Source: Spirogloea muscicola
Lineage: Eukaryota > Streptophyta > Zygnematophyceae > Spirogloeales > Spirogloeaceae
DNA: 42,454 nucleotides
Assembly: GCA_009602725.1 (NCBI GenBank)
Contig: WELB01000073.1
Span: 493,138-535,591 of the forward strand
Direction of reading: 5' to 3'
Positions 10,801 to 20,709 of the stretch are shown here, in pieces. Each line of letters opens with the position of its first letter. The stretch's first letter is position 1. The position numbers and the translations under genes were made by a program. The notes beneath the pieces were generated by a model, which saw only the letters and a program-made list of their open reading frames with translations, had not been told where the DNA came from and searched no databases.

Positions 10801-12499
10801 CCAAAGTGAAAGGGAAGAAAGGAGGACGGAGAGGAGGAGAAGAGCCAGGAGAATCAGAAGAGGGAGGACAAATAGGAGAGCAGGGAGAAGACATGGGAAG
10901 GGATTGACATGAAGGGAAATTCGGGTAAATTAGAATACAGAAGTGGAAAGAAGGATGAGAGAAGATAGGCAACAGACACAGGAGGAGGGGGGAGAAAGGA
11001 GGAAGGGCGGAGAGGACAGGAGAGCACAGGGGAAGCAGAGAAGGGCAAAGGTGAGAGGCGCAAGAGGAGAGGAAGTAATCAAGTGCATGCGGGGCCGCAG
11101 AGGGAGGCGAGACTGACTTGAGGACAAGGAGCGACCAGATGCAGAGGTCGTGGGCGGGCGCGCCGGCACCTCCAAGGCCAGCCGTGATGCGGTACACCTC
11201 TCGCGCGCCAGCCACGTCCCAGCACCGTATGCACCTGCCGATCAGCGGCAAAGGGCAGCGCCCGCCCTTAAGTAACGGGCGCAGGGCAAGATGCTCATTA
11301 ACATCACTGCCGCCAGACAGTGCCTTGCCCAGCGACAAGACAACCAGTCAAAGCCCACGATTTTCCCCAAAGAGGAAGCCGCAATGGGGAGACAGACTAA
11401 CCCATCTGAGCCCCCGGCGAAGATCTGTGACGCCGTTGCATTCCAAGCGACTGCCAGTATTCTTCCTGTGCAGAGCCAGAGTCACAAGAGCAGTAAGTGC
11501 CTCCCCTACATGCAAACTGCGGTGGCATGAGGATGGCGCCTTGGAAGAAGGCTTCGAGCTCCACAAACACAGACAAAACCTTGCGTCAAGGAGGCGGCTG
11601 ACCTTTGACTCTAGGGAAGGCGCGACGGTATGTGAGGCCCAGCTGCCCCTCCTCGGCAGCGAAGAGGCGCACGCAACCATCGTCGCAGGCCACCGCTACG
11701 AGCTGCGACTGCGGGGAGCCGCCGGGCCGCGATGCTGCGCCGCCAGTGCGGTCGTCACTGCTGCTGGCATCGTCATCAGAGTCTGAGTCGCTGTCCTCCT
11801 CCTTGGGGGAGGAGCCGGCAGCACCGCCGCCCTCGACTTCGCCTGAGGCGCGAGGCTCGGCGGCCATGGCCCACACGGGCCCCCCGAAGGAGTCCACGAC
11901 GGCCTGCGCAGAGGGCGGCAGGGCCAGAGTGAGGTTCCGGCGGCTGCTGCAGGCGACCTTGGAGCATGGAATAAATTACAGAAAATCAAGAAAGAAATGG
12001 GGCTGCTGATATTGAAAGAGCGGCTATGAGAGCCAGCCAGGTGCATGCAGAGGGTGCTCGTGGCTACATCAGCAGAGTCACAGGCTAGGCAGACAGGGCC
12101 GCTCCTAGTACCCCCGTGTCAGCACCAGGATATCATATGAGCTGAGGGGGAAAGAGCAACCCCGCTGCGCAAGCCAGAGGCTGCTGCAACGGGGCGACCT
12201 GCATGGCGGTGCAAAGCGAGCGCTTGGGACCGCTGGAGGGACCGCTAGATAGACGCATGCGATAGCAGGACACAAGACTCCAAGGCACCGAGATCCCATC
12301 AAGTGCTGCACCCTGTTCCGTGGCGCCGCTCGTCAGCTTGAGAAGCCAGGAGACGTGCCTTGGGCGCGAGGCTTCCGAGGTCGTGCTCGGCCAGGCGGCC
12401 GTCGAGGCCCGCCGAGAAGAGGCGCCCGCGCCGGCGACCGGGCGCCGGCAGCGCCCAGGCCAGCGCTGTCGTCGCGGCTCCCTCTCGCCCCGGGGCGCT
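7829..12499 (-). CDS. UTP4: UTP4/cirhin-like WD40 protein of the SSU processome, 5' end not found
   Basis: UTP4 is a t-UTP component that joins nascent pre-rRNA in the nucleolus and supports 18S rRNA maturation. Minus-strand exons: 12499-12359, 11957-11603, 11465-11402, 11234-11118, 10712-10351, 10158-9332, 9070-8889, 8755-8472 and 8207-7829. Diagnostic segments are GRLFSAGLDGRLAEHDLGSL, DSFGGPVWAMA, RILAVAWNATASQIFAGGSDG (split by an exon junction from CIRCWDV), DGTVVSGDSAGATQFWDGSL, HSHDVRALCV, MLVSGGADAQLLTYP and the terminal signature EKPWADVLLQLPPPLYRHKFGT. A basic stretch RRKRQRK near the end could be a nuclear signal. All phases agree except exon 7 to exon 8 (8889 to 8755), which is one base out with the only good splice sites. 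The first blade is missing: upstream lies (GGC)n and an N. The first intron appears to be GC-AG and contains a LINE fragment. About 900 aa are visible. Confidence 0.9.
9183..9215. repeat. Perfect 16-bp palindrome in a UTP4 intron
   Basis: Arms TGGCATGGCTTTGACT (9183-9198) and AGTCAAAGCCATGCCA (9200-9215) flank a single base. It lies in the middle of the intron 9071-9331. No box C/D or H/ACA elements were obvious around it. A self-complementary ACTAGTACTAGT lies nearby, around 9140-9155. Confidence 0.9.
10800..11080. repeat. Purine-rich tract in a UTP4 intron
   Basis: Nearly 300 bases are strongly GA-biased on the plus strand, that is CT-rich in the UTP4 sense strand, filling most of the intron 10713-11117. 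No coding signal. Confidence 0.8.
12107..12311 (-). mobile_element. LINE 3'-terminal fragment in the first visible UTP4 intron
   Basis: On the minus strand the frame ends SSYDILVLTRGY-stop at 12105-12107. It is the inverted partner of 1-122. Conceptual translation upstream shows a frameshifted version of the LAVSLQRS...RAGR...AAASG block seen at 23462-23613. It lies between the exons 12499-12359 and 11957-11603, in the gene's orientation. Confidence 0.75.
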
Positions 12500-12562
12500 C
12501 TGCGACGGAGTAGCAGCGCGGGGCAGGCGTCAGCCCCCGCCGCCAAGGCCGCCGGGACATGC

Positions 12563-12591
12563 GGGGGCGGCGGCGGCGGCGGCGGCGGCGG
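12563..12591. repeat. (CGG)n tract near an ambiguous base, upstream of UTP4
   Basis: About nine GGC triplets, with an N at 12613 and further GCC/GGC-rich sequence to 12665. Recognisable UTP4 coding starts only downstream of it on the minus strand (12499). Confidence 0.85.
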
Positions 12592-12665
12592 TACCAGCTC
12601 GTAGGCCCAGCCNCCAGCCGGCACCGCGCCGCCGCCAGCGCCGCCGGCGCCGCCGGCGGCGGGGC

Positions 12666-15489
12666 CATGGAGCGGGTGGCGCGCTTCGCCTCCGGGGTTC
12701 GGGGTTTAAGCTGGCGGCACGGTGGCTCGCTCGGGGCAGTAGAGGCCCCACCGTCACGTGCGCCTTTGCAGCGTGGCGCTGCACTCGCTGCTTCGACGGT
12801 GGGCTTCAGTGAGAAGAAGCAAGCGCGACCACATTAACTGGTGGCTGGGAGAGGCCAGCCCAAAGGAGTGGACAAGGTCTGAAGGAGCCGGAGTGCTACG
12901 GACTGAGACAGCAGCAAGCAGACTCAAGCGGAAGAAGAAGTGGCTCTCCAAGTGCGAGCAGGCGCGCGCGGTGCGCATGGAAGAAAGACAGTGTGCATGG
13001 ACGAGAGACTCTTCCAGTAGAGTGCGATGGCTGTGCAAGACCAGCCCAGGGAGAGATAATAAAGAAGGTGCGAAGGGGCCAGAAAAGAGAAGTGGCTCTC
13101 CCAAAGGTGGCAAAGGCTGTGCAAAGCCAGCCCGAAAAGAATTGACAAGGTTCGAAGGGGCCACAAGCGCTGACACAGAGCTTGGGTACGATGAATCACT
13201 CAACAACCACGAGTGAGGAGCCAGAACAGGCTTAAAGCAAGTCAAGTGGTCAAGTGGTGACTGGGTGCTCAATATCCCCTGTTGAGCAGCCGCAGGTCAG
13301 AGAAACTAGTCTCCGGGTAGCAGGTCTCCTGTCTACAGCCAGAGACTGCAGCCAAAGCGCGACCAGCACACAGATGAAGCGCGTGTGTCATTGACTGCTG
13401 CAGCGATACTGACATGCACATGCGAAACACCTGGGCGAGAGAGCTTGCTGCAATCGGCCTGGTCCCCTTGGAAACGTCGGGACACCGCGCTGCGCGCCAG
13501 CCGGTGCAGGAGCTCGACAGAGTGAAAGGGACACCAAATCAGATGAGACGAAGCGCCCTCGAAAGGTGGTGACTGGAAGGCCAGCTTAATCAGGATGCAC
13601 AAGGCCAGAGAGAAAGCGCGCGGTGCGCAAAGCGCGGTGCACATAAAGTGGTAGGCCAAATACACTGTGCAGGCAAATGCCAGTGTGAAATTGAGGCTAC
13701 ACAGAGCGAAGCCCAAAAAGGAAGGACGACTCTTCCAGTAGAGAACAATGGCTGTTATTGGCTAGCAGAAAGGAGAAAATAACAAAGGTCGAAGGGGCCA
13801 GAGAAGTTCTGAAGCACACAGCGACTCAATTGGCCACTGGGTGCAACTTCCCGTATCGAGCAGCCTCACGTCAGAGAGAAGGGGCGCGAAAGTAGTCTCG
13901 GAGAGAAGGCGCGCGGTGCGCATGAAATTGAAATCAGAAGAAGCGGGAAGCCCAAGCTTCGTTTAGACTTCATGCCTTCCCGCTCTTTGGATCTTGTCCA
14001 ACCTTGTTTGTCCTTTCTGTTCTGATCTTGTGCATTCCTTTGGGCTGGCCTTCACAGCCATTGGAAGAGGTCATTCTGTTCTGGGCTGGCTTTTCACAGC
14101 CCCGGCCTCCTTCGGAAGAGCTCACTCCTTCCTTTACAATCCATGCGCACTGCACGCCATCTCTTTGTAGCCACCTGCGTCGTCTCGGTTGCCGCTGCTC
14201 CACGGACGCCAGCAAGCACGTCTTCCGCGCCGGCCTCCTCTCGTGGCGCCGTCCTGCACCACTACTTTCCCGCTCATTCTCACAGCCATTCTTGTTCACA
14301 GCCGCCAGGTACATCCGGATGCTTGCAGTCTCTGCCCGCAGGCTCGTGGCTGGCCATCACAGTGTGCTCTTCCATGCGACCAATCGCTTTCTCCTTGCAG
14401 CGTCGCCACGCCATAGCTGGCGTTAGCACGTGCCTCGCGGCTTTGGTCAAATGCTTGCCTACTGCTGGTTGTAAGGAATACATAGACATTCATCAGCCCG
14501 CTCACTAAGCTTGTCGGACCTGTGGCTTCCGATGAGAAGCTGCTCCAAAGCCATCCGTGTAATTTCTGCGCGCACCCATTCTGTAGCCACCTGCATCTGT
14601 GTAGCTTTACATTTGTGGGTCAATTCAGTGTCATTGAATAACTCCAGGCCACAGATGCAGAGTCTCAAGGACTGGCCTTCTGGCAGCCAGCGTCATTTGT
14701 TCTCCAATACTCTTTGGGCAGGCTTGATGTTGTACAAGGACAAAGGGCAGCTGTAATGGCCATCCGAAATCCAAGTAACAATCGCTCCTCCAGAAGAAAG
14801 GGCGACGGCTGAGTAATATCAGCAGCAGAGTGATTGGCGGAACTGTGGCTTAGAATTCAAGGGGGTGGACATCCACAAAGACAGGCATGGAACCGGAAGG
14901 GCTTACCGTTTGGACGCAGTATCTTATCATATCAGCATTGTAGGAGACACACTAAGCAAAGGGCAAGTGACTTCTGGCGCACAAGGACGCTTCAATTTGG
15001 CGCGACGATGCACCTGTAAGCGCTTGAACGATGTAAGGGCGGCATACAGCAGTGCGAGTTGCTTCACTGGTGGCTGGACGCTTAAGTTTGTTGGATGCTT
15101 ACGACTTGAATGTCAGATAAGCAGCAGACAGGTACATTGATATTACTTTCAGAGTCGCACTTGAGGTTCATATTAGACCTTCTGCATAAGCTCACCCCTT
15201 CATCTAGAGTAGCTCATTACAAAAACATTTGACGAATCAAAGGAGGGTCTGCGACTTGCCGGGCACGGATCACAACTGGTAACATGTGCTAGCGATATAA
15301 AGAACTTCGCTAATCAGTAGCTGCACAGCTACCTGGCCTCACACCCAAGGCTTTCATAAAGCCAAGAACTCGCACATCCAGATGGTCCTTGACCGTTTGA
15401 CAACACAGGCTCAACCCAAAGAGCCGCATTCGAGGAGCTGGGTGATTGCTATAAGAGGCGCCGATAGCCTCAAGCTGCGCCCACATCCG
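12666..15489. other. Repeat-filled intergenic region
   Basis: 12840-13205 and 13725-13810 hold several copies of the LINE 3'-UTR hairpin unit in minus orientation (GGCTG...GCCAGCCC followed by ACAAGGTC and GGGGCCA). LINE ORF-end relics in minus orientation lie near 13270-13330 and 13845-13890. Two hairpin units in plus orientation sit at 14030-14115. From about 14300 to 15489 I see nothing recognisable. Open frames here are translations of the repeat. Confidence 0.65.
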
Positions 15490-16769
15490 TCAACCCGCTT
15501 CTTCAATGGTGCCCCTCTCACTGACGTATATTCCATCGAGAAAATATCGGATATCCTTCTTCTTAACGTGGCAAATCTGCACAACAGTCACCTCCCCAGC
15601 AACGCTTGAGAGTTGCTCGCAAGCCTGGATTTCATGAACATAGCTAAGAGTGCCACACAAGACTGAGGAGAATATCACTACCCGCCCACTTGGGAAAGTG
15701 CAAGGCAGAATAGCTCGACATTTTGGAGTGCCAATTAACGTAGTAAAGGCAGCAACAGTCAACACTGCCAAATAGGTCTGCTACTTCTTCATGGTCTTTA
15801 TGGCGCGACACATCATATGCACGAGATAAGTGTCATTCACGAACGCCTTACTTCTTGATCACAAAGCAGAAGCAGTCGACTCACTTGCCAATGTCAACTT
15901 GGTTCATAGCAAAGCTTTCAGTGCCAGCAGCAGACGTGACCAGGGCGAGCGGGCAGGTGGACACTCACCTGATTGACAAGGGCGGCCGACCGTGACACCA
16001 GCTCGATGTCGTTACCGTCAATGACGAGCTCATCCTTGACCTTCTCTGACCGCGTGACCGTCACGCCGCTGAGCATGTCCACCTTCCTCACCTGGTGAGA
16101 CACAGAAGCAACAACGTCAAATGACATACCCAAACAACCTGCCAGCTACATACTCACAGAGGAACATAAGAGCGCTCATGTCTAGTCAAGGGCAGATGCG
16201 CTGCGAGTCAGGGTTGCGCATCACTACAGATTCAGCTGCGACCAGCAACCCATGAACTAGCCGGCAGCAGTACGGGTTGAGGACAGCCACAAGCGCCATC
16301 ATGCCAATGCAGCCAGAGCCACAGACGCGGAGTCAAGCCCGTCGAGCGCGACGAGGGGTAAGGGAGCGGCGAGCGACTAGTGCCTCCGGTGGGGCTGTGA
16401 GGCCACCTTCTTCTCGCCGAGGAAGTTCCGGATTTCGATGCAGTCCTTGGCCTGTGTGATGGAGGCGTTGATGGGGAAGTGGGCGTAGACGAAGCGCATC
16501 TTGTAGCGGAAGCCCTTGGTGACGCCCTTGATGAGGTTCTGGACGTGCGAGATGGCGGTGCGGATGGCGGCCATGGTCTTGCGGGTGCCGAACCACGCAT
16601 CGACGCGCAGCGAGCGGCCGCCCTCGGCTAGCTGGAAGTCGAGGTGCAGGTGCTTGAAGTCGCGCGTCAGCACGCCGCGGGGGCCCGTGACGCGGATCTT
16701 CTTCGCGCGGATCTCCACCTTCACGCCCTCCGGGATGGCCATCGTCTCGGACGCCAGGATGGTCTTCAT
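15490..16769 (-). CDS. RPL9: 60S ribosomal protein uL6 (RPL9)
   Basis: This is a structural protein of the large ribosomal subunit near the P-stalk base. Three exons on the minus strand, 16769-16407, 16091-15969 and 15576-15490, all in phase 0, give 190 aa, the family's usual length. The start is fixed by the family-typical [20 protein letters not shown]. Other landmarks are [42 protein letters not shown] and NFLGEKK, then [40 protein letters not shown] and [20 protein letters not shown]. Both introns are GT-AG. Translation past 16407 (VASQPHRRH) is intron read-through. The gene is divergent from HMCES, with about 760 bp between the start codons. Confidence 0.97.
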
Positions 16770-17534
16770 CGCGGCGCGCCGCCCCTCGCCGGCGGCGGCC
16801 GCTGCGCTCGCCGCTCGAGCCTGCCCCTGCTCCTCTCCCTGCTGCGGCGCCTGCGCCGGCGCTCGCCTCCGNGCCGCCGCCGCCGCAGGCGCCGCCCGAG
16901 ACGCCGGCAGGCGCGGCGCAGAGCCCGCCTGGTGCCCACAACGAGCCTGCGCCCGCAGCAGCTGTAAACCCCAAACCCGCCGGCCATCGTCCCCGTTAAC
17001 CCCTCAGAGCAGGGACCTTCAGCCGTCCGATGGAGAAGGGCCCCGATGGCTGCGATCTGCGGAGACGCCCGTCCGATCCTCTCGGACGATCTGCGACGGC
17101 CTGCAAGCCTGGGGCGGGGAAGGTCGGGCAGGCGTCAGACATTCGGGTAGCACTCCGGCGCGGCCCGCCCTCGCGGAGCCCGCCGCAGAAGGCGGCGGGC
17201 TCAGCGGCGAGGTCCCCGCGGCTAACGGCGCTCCTTGCGCCACCTCGTCGGCTTGCCGTTTGTCATCCTCGGCTCCAAAGCAAAGCCGCGGAACGACGTC
17301 GCACTGCACCGGCGTCTCCACAGGCACCCTGCCGGCGCTGTGGTCGCTACGCCAGCGGCTGCAGCGACGGCGAGCTGCGATGTGTACACTGAGGTCGCTT
17401 CAAGCCAGCTGACTGCGGAACGAGGAGGCGCTGGAGCGGCTCGTGGAGGAGTGTGAGGTGGTGCAAGCCAGCAATGCGGCCTACCCGTTGACTGTGAGGC
17501 TGGGGCCTAGCCTTCTCCAGGAGCCGCCGGGGCG
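16770..17534. promoter_or_regulatory. Divergent intergenic region between RPL9 and HMCES
   Basis: A GC-rich stretch that must contain both 5' UTRs and promoters. It includes (CCG)n-like sequence around an N at 16872. I see no certain core-promoter motif. A short helical frame on the plus strand near 17415-17480 (EEALERLVEECEVVQASN) overlaps the HMCES 5' UTR and could be an upstream ORF, but it has no recognised homologue. Confidence 0.4.
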
Positions 17535-20440
17535 ATGTGCGGGCGAGCTCGCTGCACGCTGGACCCGGAGTCGATTGCGCGGGCCACGGGCGTGCCGCCG
17601 ACGCGCTGGGTGGACACTGAGAGGTGGCATCCTGACCTGCCGGGGGGAGCCGAATTCTGGCGACACCATAATGTGATGACAAATTCTAGAGAGTGTCTCT
17701 GCATGTGATAGGGATGAACTCCTTCAGGAGATCAAGTCAGAAAGAAGAAGAGCGGCAAGACACAAAAGCCAGACTCTGTTGGCTTGCTGCTGTAGCTTCT
17801 TGACCTCTTGATTGACTGCAGGCTTTGATCTCGCTACGCGCCAACAGGTTCCATCCATCGTACAATGTCTCGCCGGGCAGGTACATGCCGGTGTTGCGTC
17901 GAAGCAGAGCTCCGGACAAGGCCGACGAGGCGCCAGGAAAGGGCGATGTGCAGGGTGAGGACGGCAGCGGAGGAGGCGAGACGCAGATCCACGTCATGAA
18001 GTGGGGTCTCATCCCAAGTTTCACCAAAAAGGATGAGAAGCCTGACCACTTTCGGATGGTACATAATTTGTATAATAAGTCTGCTCGTACTTCTTCTGCC
18101 CGCTTAGATACCAACCTCTGTAAATATAGGGTTACGTACAGTGCAAAGCATAAATTGTCAGTAAGTTGAGCGGAACCACATGACTACAGCCTCAGGGCCC
18201 AAATTTGAGGCCTCAGCTTAAGCAGCAAGTCCTGGCTGACTGGGCCTCCCGGTCAGCATTATGTCACTTTTTAGCAGCTGATTACCCGTGTTGAAATGGC
18301 TCTGGCAGTTCAACGCTCGCTCAGAGTCCTTGCACCTTAAGTCGTCTTTCAAGCGGCTCCTGACAAGGAGCAGATGTGTTGCTCTAGTGGACGGGTAAAG
18401 TCTCTGAACTGACTTAAGTTGCGTTTTAATTGCTCATTTCTTTCTTAAGTAGTCCAGAAAATTTACTTACAATACAATGGCAGAAAGAATAGATTACAGC
18501 AACGTGTGCTGCTTAACTTGTGAATCGAGCCTAATCCATGCATACATGCCAAATATTGATGACATTCTTCGGTGGAAGTGTCATGAGTGGTCAAGCCTGA
18601 TATCTACAAAGAGCAGCATGTGCTCCTACAGCTGCTCACACTGTCTCATTCTTCAGATTCTACGAGTGGAAGAAGGATGGCTCCAAGAAGCAGCCATACA
18701 TGGTCTACTTCAAGGACGGAAGGCCTCTGCAATTTGCTGCTCTGTACGATCGTTGGAAAGATGGAGAAGGTATACATATGGTCCAGCAGGAACGCTGATA
18801 CTCATACTTGAGGCGGATTGAGCTGATGAGCATTGGCAAATGAAGTCGTACAGATTCTACCTCCACAATGAATGCAGTTGTCAATCATTGCCCTGCTCAT
18901 ACGTATTGCAGTGTTGTTGCCTGCAATAACGTCCTGTAGCTGCTTGTAGTCCATGTCGCAGTAATACCAGATGTTGGACATAGCATTGGTCTTTATCTTC
19001 ACATGCATCAATAGACACTTGTGTGGATTCTATTGAAAGGCAACGTGATGTTCAGTCACAGCATTGTGACCACTCGCTCCTCCAAGCCCTTGGATTGGTT
19101 GCATGGTGATTCACTGAATTGATAAGCCTCCATCCATGTGAAGCACTTCAAGCTTTTGCACAAAGAGACTGCAGCGCTCACTCATCTAGCTGATGTATGT
19201 AATGGGCTAGAGAATACATTGTTGTAGCTGCTGTTGGAGCACTTGTTGTAGCTTCTTGTACAGTTCATCTTTTTTCTGGTTCTTTGCACATGCACAAGAC
19301 TTTGACTGAATGGTACTAGTGGAGTTCTTCATCAAACAGATCGGATGCCTGTCATCCTTGGCACCGACGAAGCGGTTGAGTCGTGGCTTGCAGATGACTT
19401 TGTTGTTGATGACATCCACAAGCTTGCCAAGCCTTATGCTAAGGAAGATCTGGTTGGTTTCCTATTTGTGACACCGGACGAACTTGACCCTGCCAAGACC
19501 ACTCCATGACTTCTGTATCTGGCAGGACCGAGGTTAGTGGAGTGCAGAGCATAACAGTACTCTAGTGCACAATCTCACAGCAATGTGAAGGTGAATGTGA
19601 ATGGGCGGATGTGCAGGTTTGGCATGCCGTGACACCAGCCATGGGCAAGCCATCCTTTGACAACCCTGAGTGTGTCAAGGAGGTGAGAGACTTCAGAGAG
19701 CATCCTCCTATTGCCTGTTACAGCTAGAGATGTAAGCAAGGCCTTATGTCTGTCTCGAAATTTACGAGTAGCTAGTAGTGGTAGCAGAATAAGCAAAAGC
19801 CATGTCAAGCTTGAATTTTGTCTTGGCAGGCTGAGGCAGGCTGATATTGTAATGACGTTACGTTTGCTTGCTGTTATCCTCCACGTAAGGTGCAGGCTTA
19901 TGACAATGTATTTTTCCTCAACAGGTTGTACCAACAACTGCAGCAACAAGCGCGATTGCGCAGTTGTTTGGCAAACAAAAAGAGAAAGCATCTTCTGCAG
20001 CTATGACAAAGACAGAATTGGACATTGACACGATTGCAGATGAAGCTGCAGAGAGGATGACTGCTGACGACCGAAAGGCGTTTGAGGCAGGGCTTCAGCC
20101 TGACAGGGACGTCAGTGCCGCTGTGGAAGCAGAGGATATGCATACAGGAAACAAGGACGCCCACTCGCAGAAAGAGCGATATCGTCAGTCTGTCAGAGAT
20201 GGCTCTTGTAGTCCAAGTGAAGAAGATCGACATGACCCGGAGCAGCAACATGCAGCAGATGATGTGCCTGTGCCTGCTTCACCACCAAGTAAGCGCTTAA
20301 AACTGAATGTTGCAGACAGTGCTCCAGCACTGGGAGAGGTGAGACTTCAGTCTCCTGTACATAAGAAAGCTCACGAGGGGCAGGCTGTCAAGCAAGACGG
20401 CCAAAAGAGTATCCTAGCCTTTTTTGGCAAGGCTAGATAG
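17535..20440 (+). CDS. HMCES: HMCES, SRAP-domain protein that crosslinks abasic sites
   Basis: HMCES covalently traps abasic sites in single-stranded DNA at replication forks through its N-terminal cysteine. Eight exons join in frame at GT-AG sites: 17535-17623, 17848-18058, 18309-18394, 18657-18769, 19040-19105, 19340-19452, 19617-19682 and 19925-20440, giving 419 aa. After Met removal Cys2 of MCGRARC is the nucleophile. Other active-site landmarks are PSYNVSPG (Asn36), GFYEWKKDG (Glu132) and WLHDRMPVIL (His188); KWGLIPSFTK, FNARSE and AVTPAMGKPSFDNP are also typical. The C-terminal tail, about 170 residues, is charged and low in complexity, with a likely nuclear signal SPPSKRLKL and, at residues 408-415, QKSILAFF, a canonical PIP box (Q-x-x-I-x-x-F-F) for PCNA binding. 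Gene complete, no lesions seen. Confidence 0.96.
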
Positions 20441-20479
20441 CATGCAATGTCTTATACTTCAGAACGACAATTGTCTGGT

Positions 20480-20708
20480 TCACCTGCTTGTGTTCTGCCC
20501 TGCACACTGCTCTGCTGAAACGCTTCTCTGTAGCCAGTCTCTCTGATGCACGGCCAGGAAATCCACGAGATGAAAGCTGGGCACTGATTGATGACGGGGG
20601 TAGAGCAATGGCTGATAGGCAATCATGGAGAAGCAGCTCTTTCATAGGGGCTGGGGGCTGCGAGAAGCCAGCCCACAAAGGATTGAACAGGGTCAAAGGA
20701 GCCGGGGG
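20480..20708 (-). repeat. LINE 3'-UTR hairpin unit and flanking relic
   Basis: It carries the minus-orientation hairpin unit at 20637-20705 (GGGGCTG...AAGCCAGCCCA, then ACAGGGTC and AAAGGAGCC). It lies directly upstream of the plus-orientation LINE body. Confidence 0.6.
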
Positions 20709-20709
20709 A

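Noticed and set aside
12667-12837. Plus-strand frame MERVARFASGVRGLSWRHGG as a gene start
   Set aside because: No homologue recognised, and it runs into a LINE-derived repeat after about 55 codons.
13970-14314. Minus-strand frame with GRGCEKPAQ-like peptides
   Set aside because: The peptides are translations of the GCCAGCCCA repeat unit and recur at many loci.
16516-17412. A 298-codon open frame on the plus strand over RPL9
   Set aside because: Its first part is antisense to the first RPL9 exon and the rest crosses the GC-rich divergent promoter; no conserved segment.
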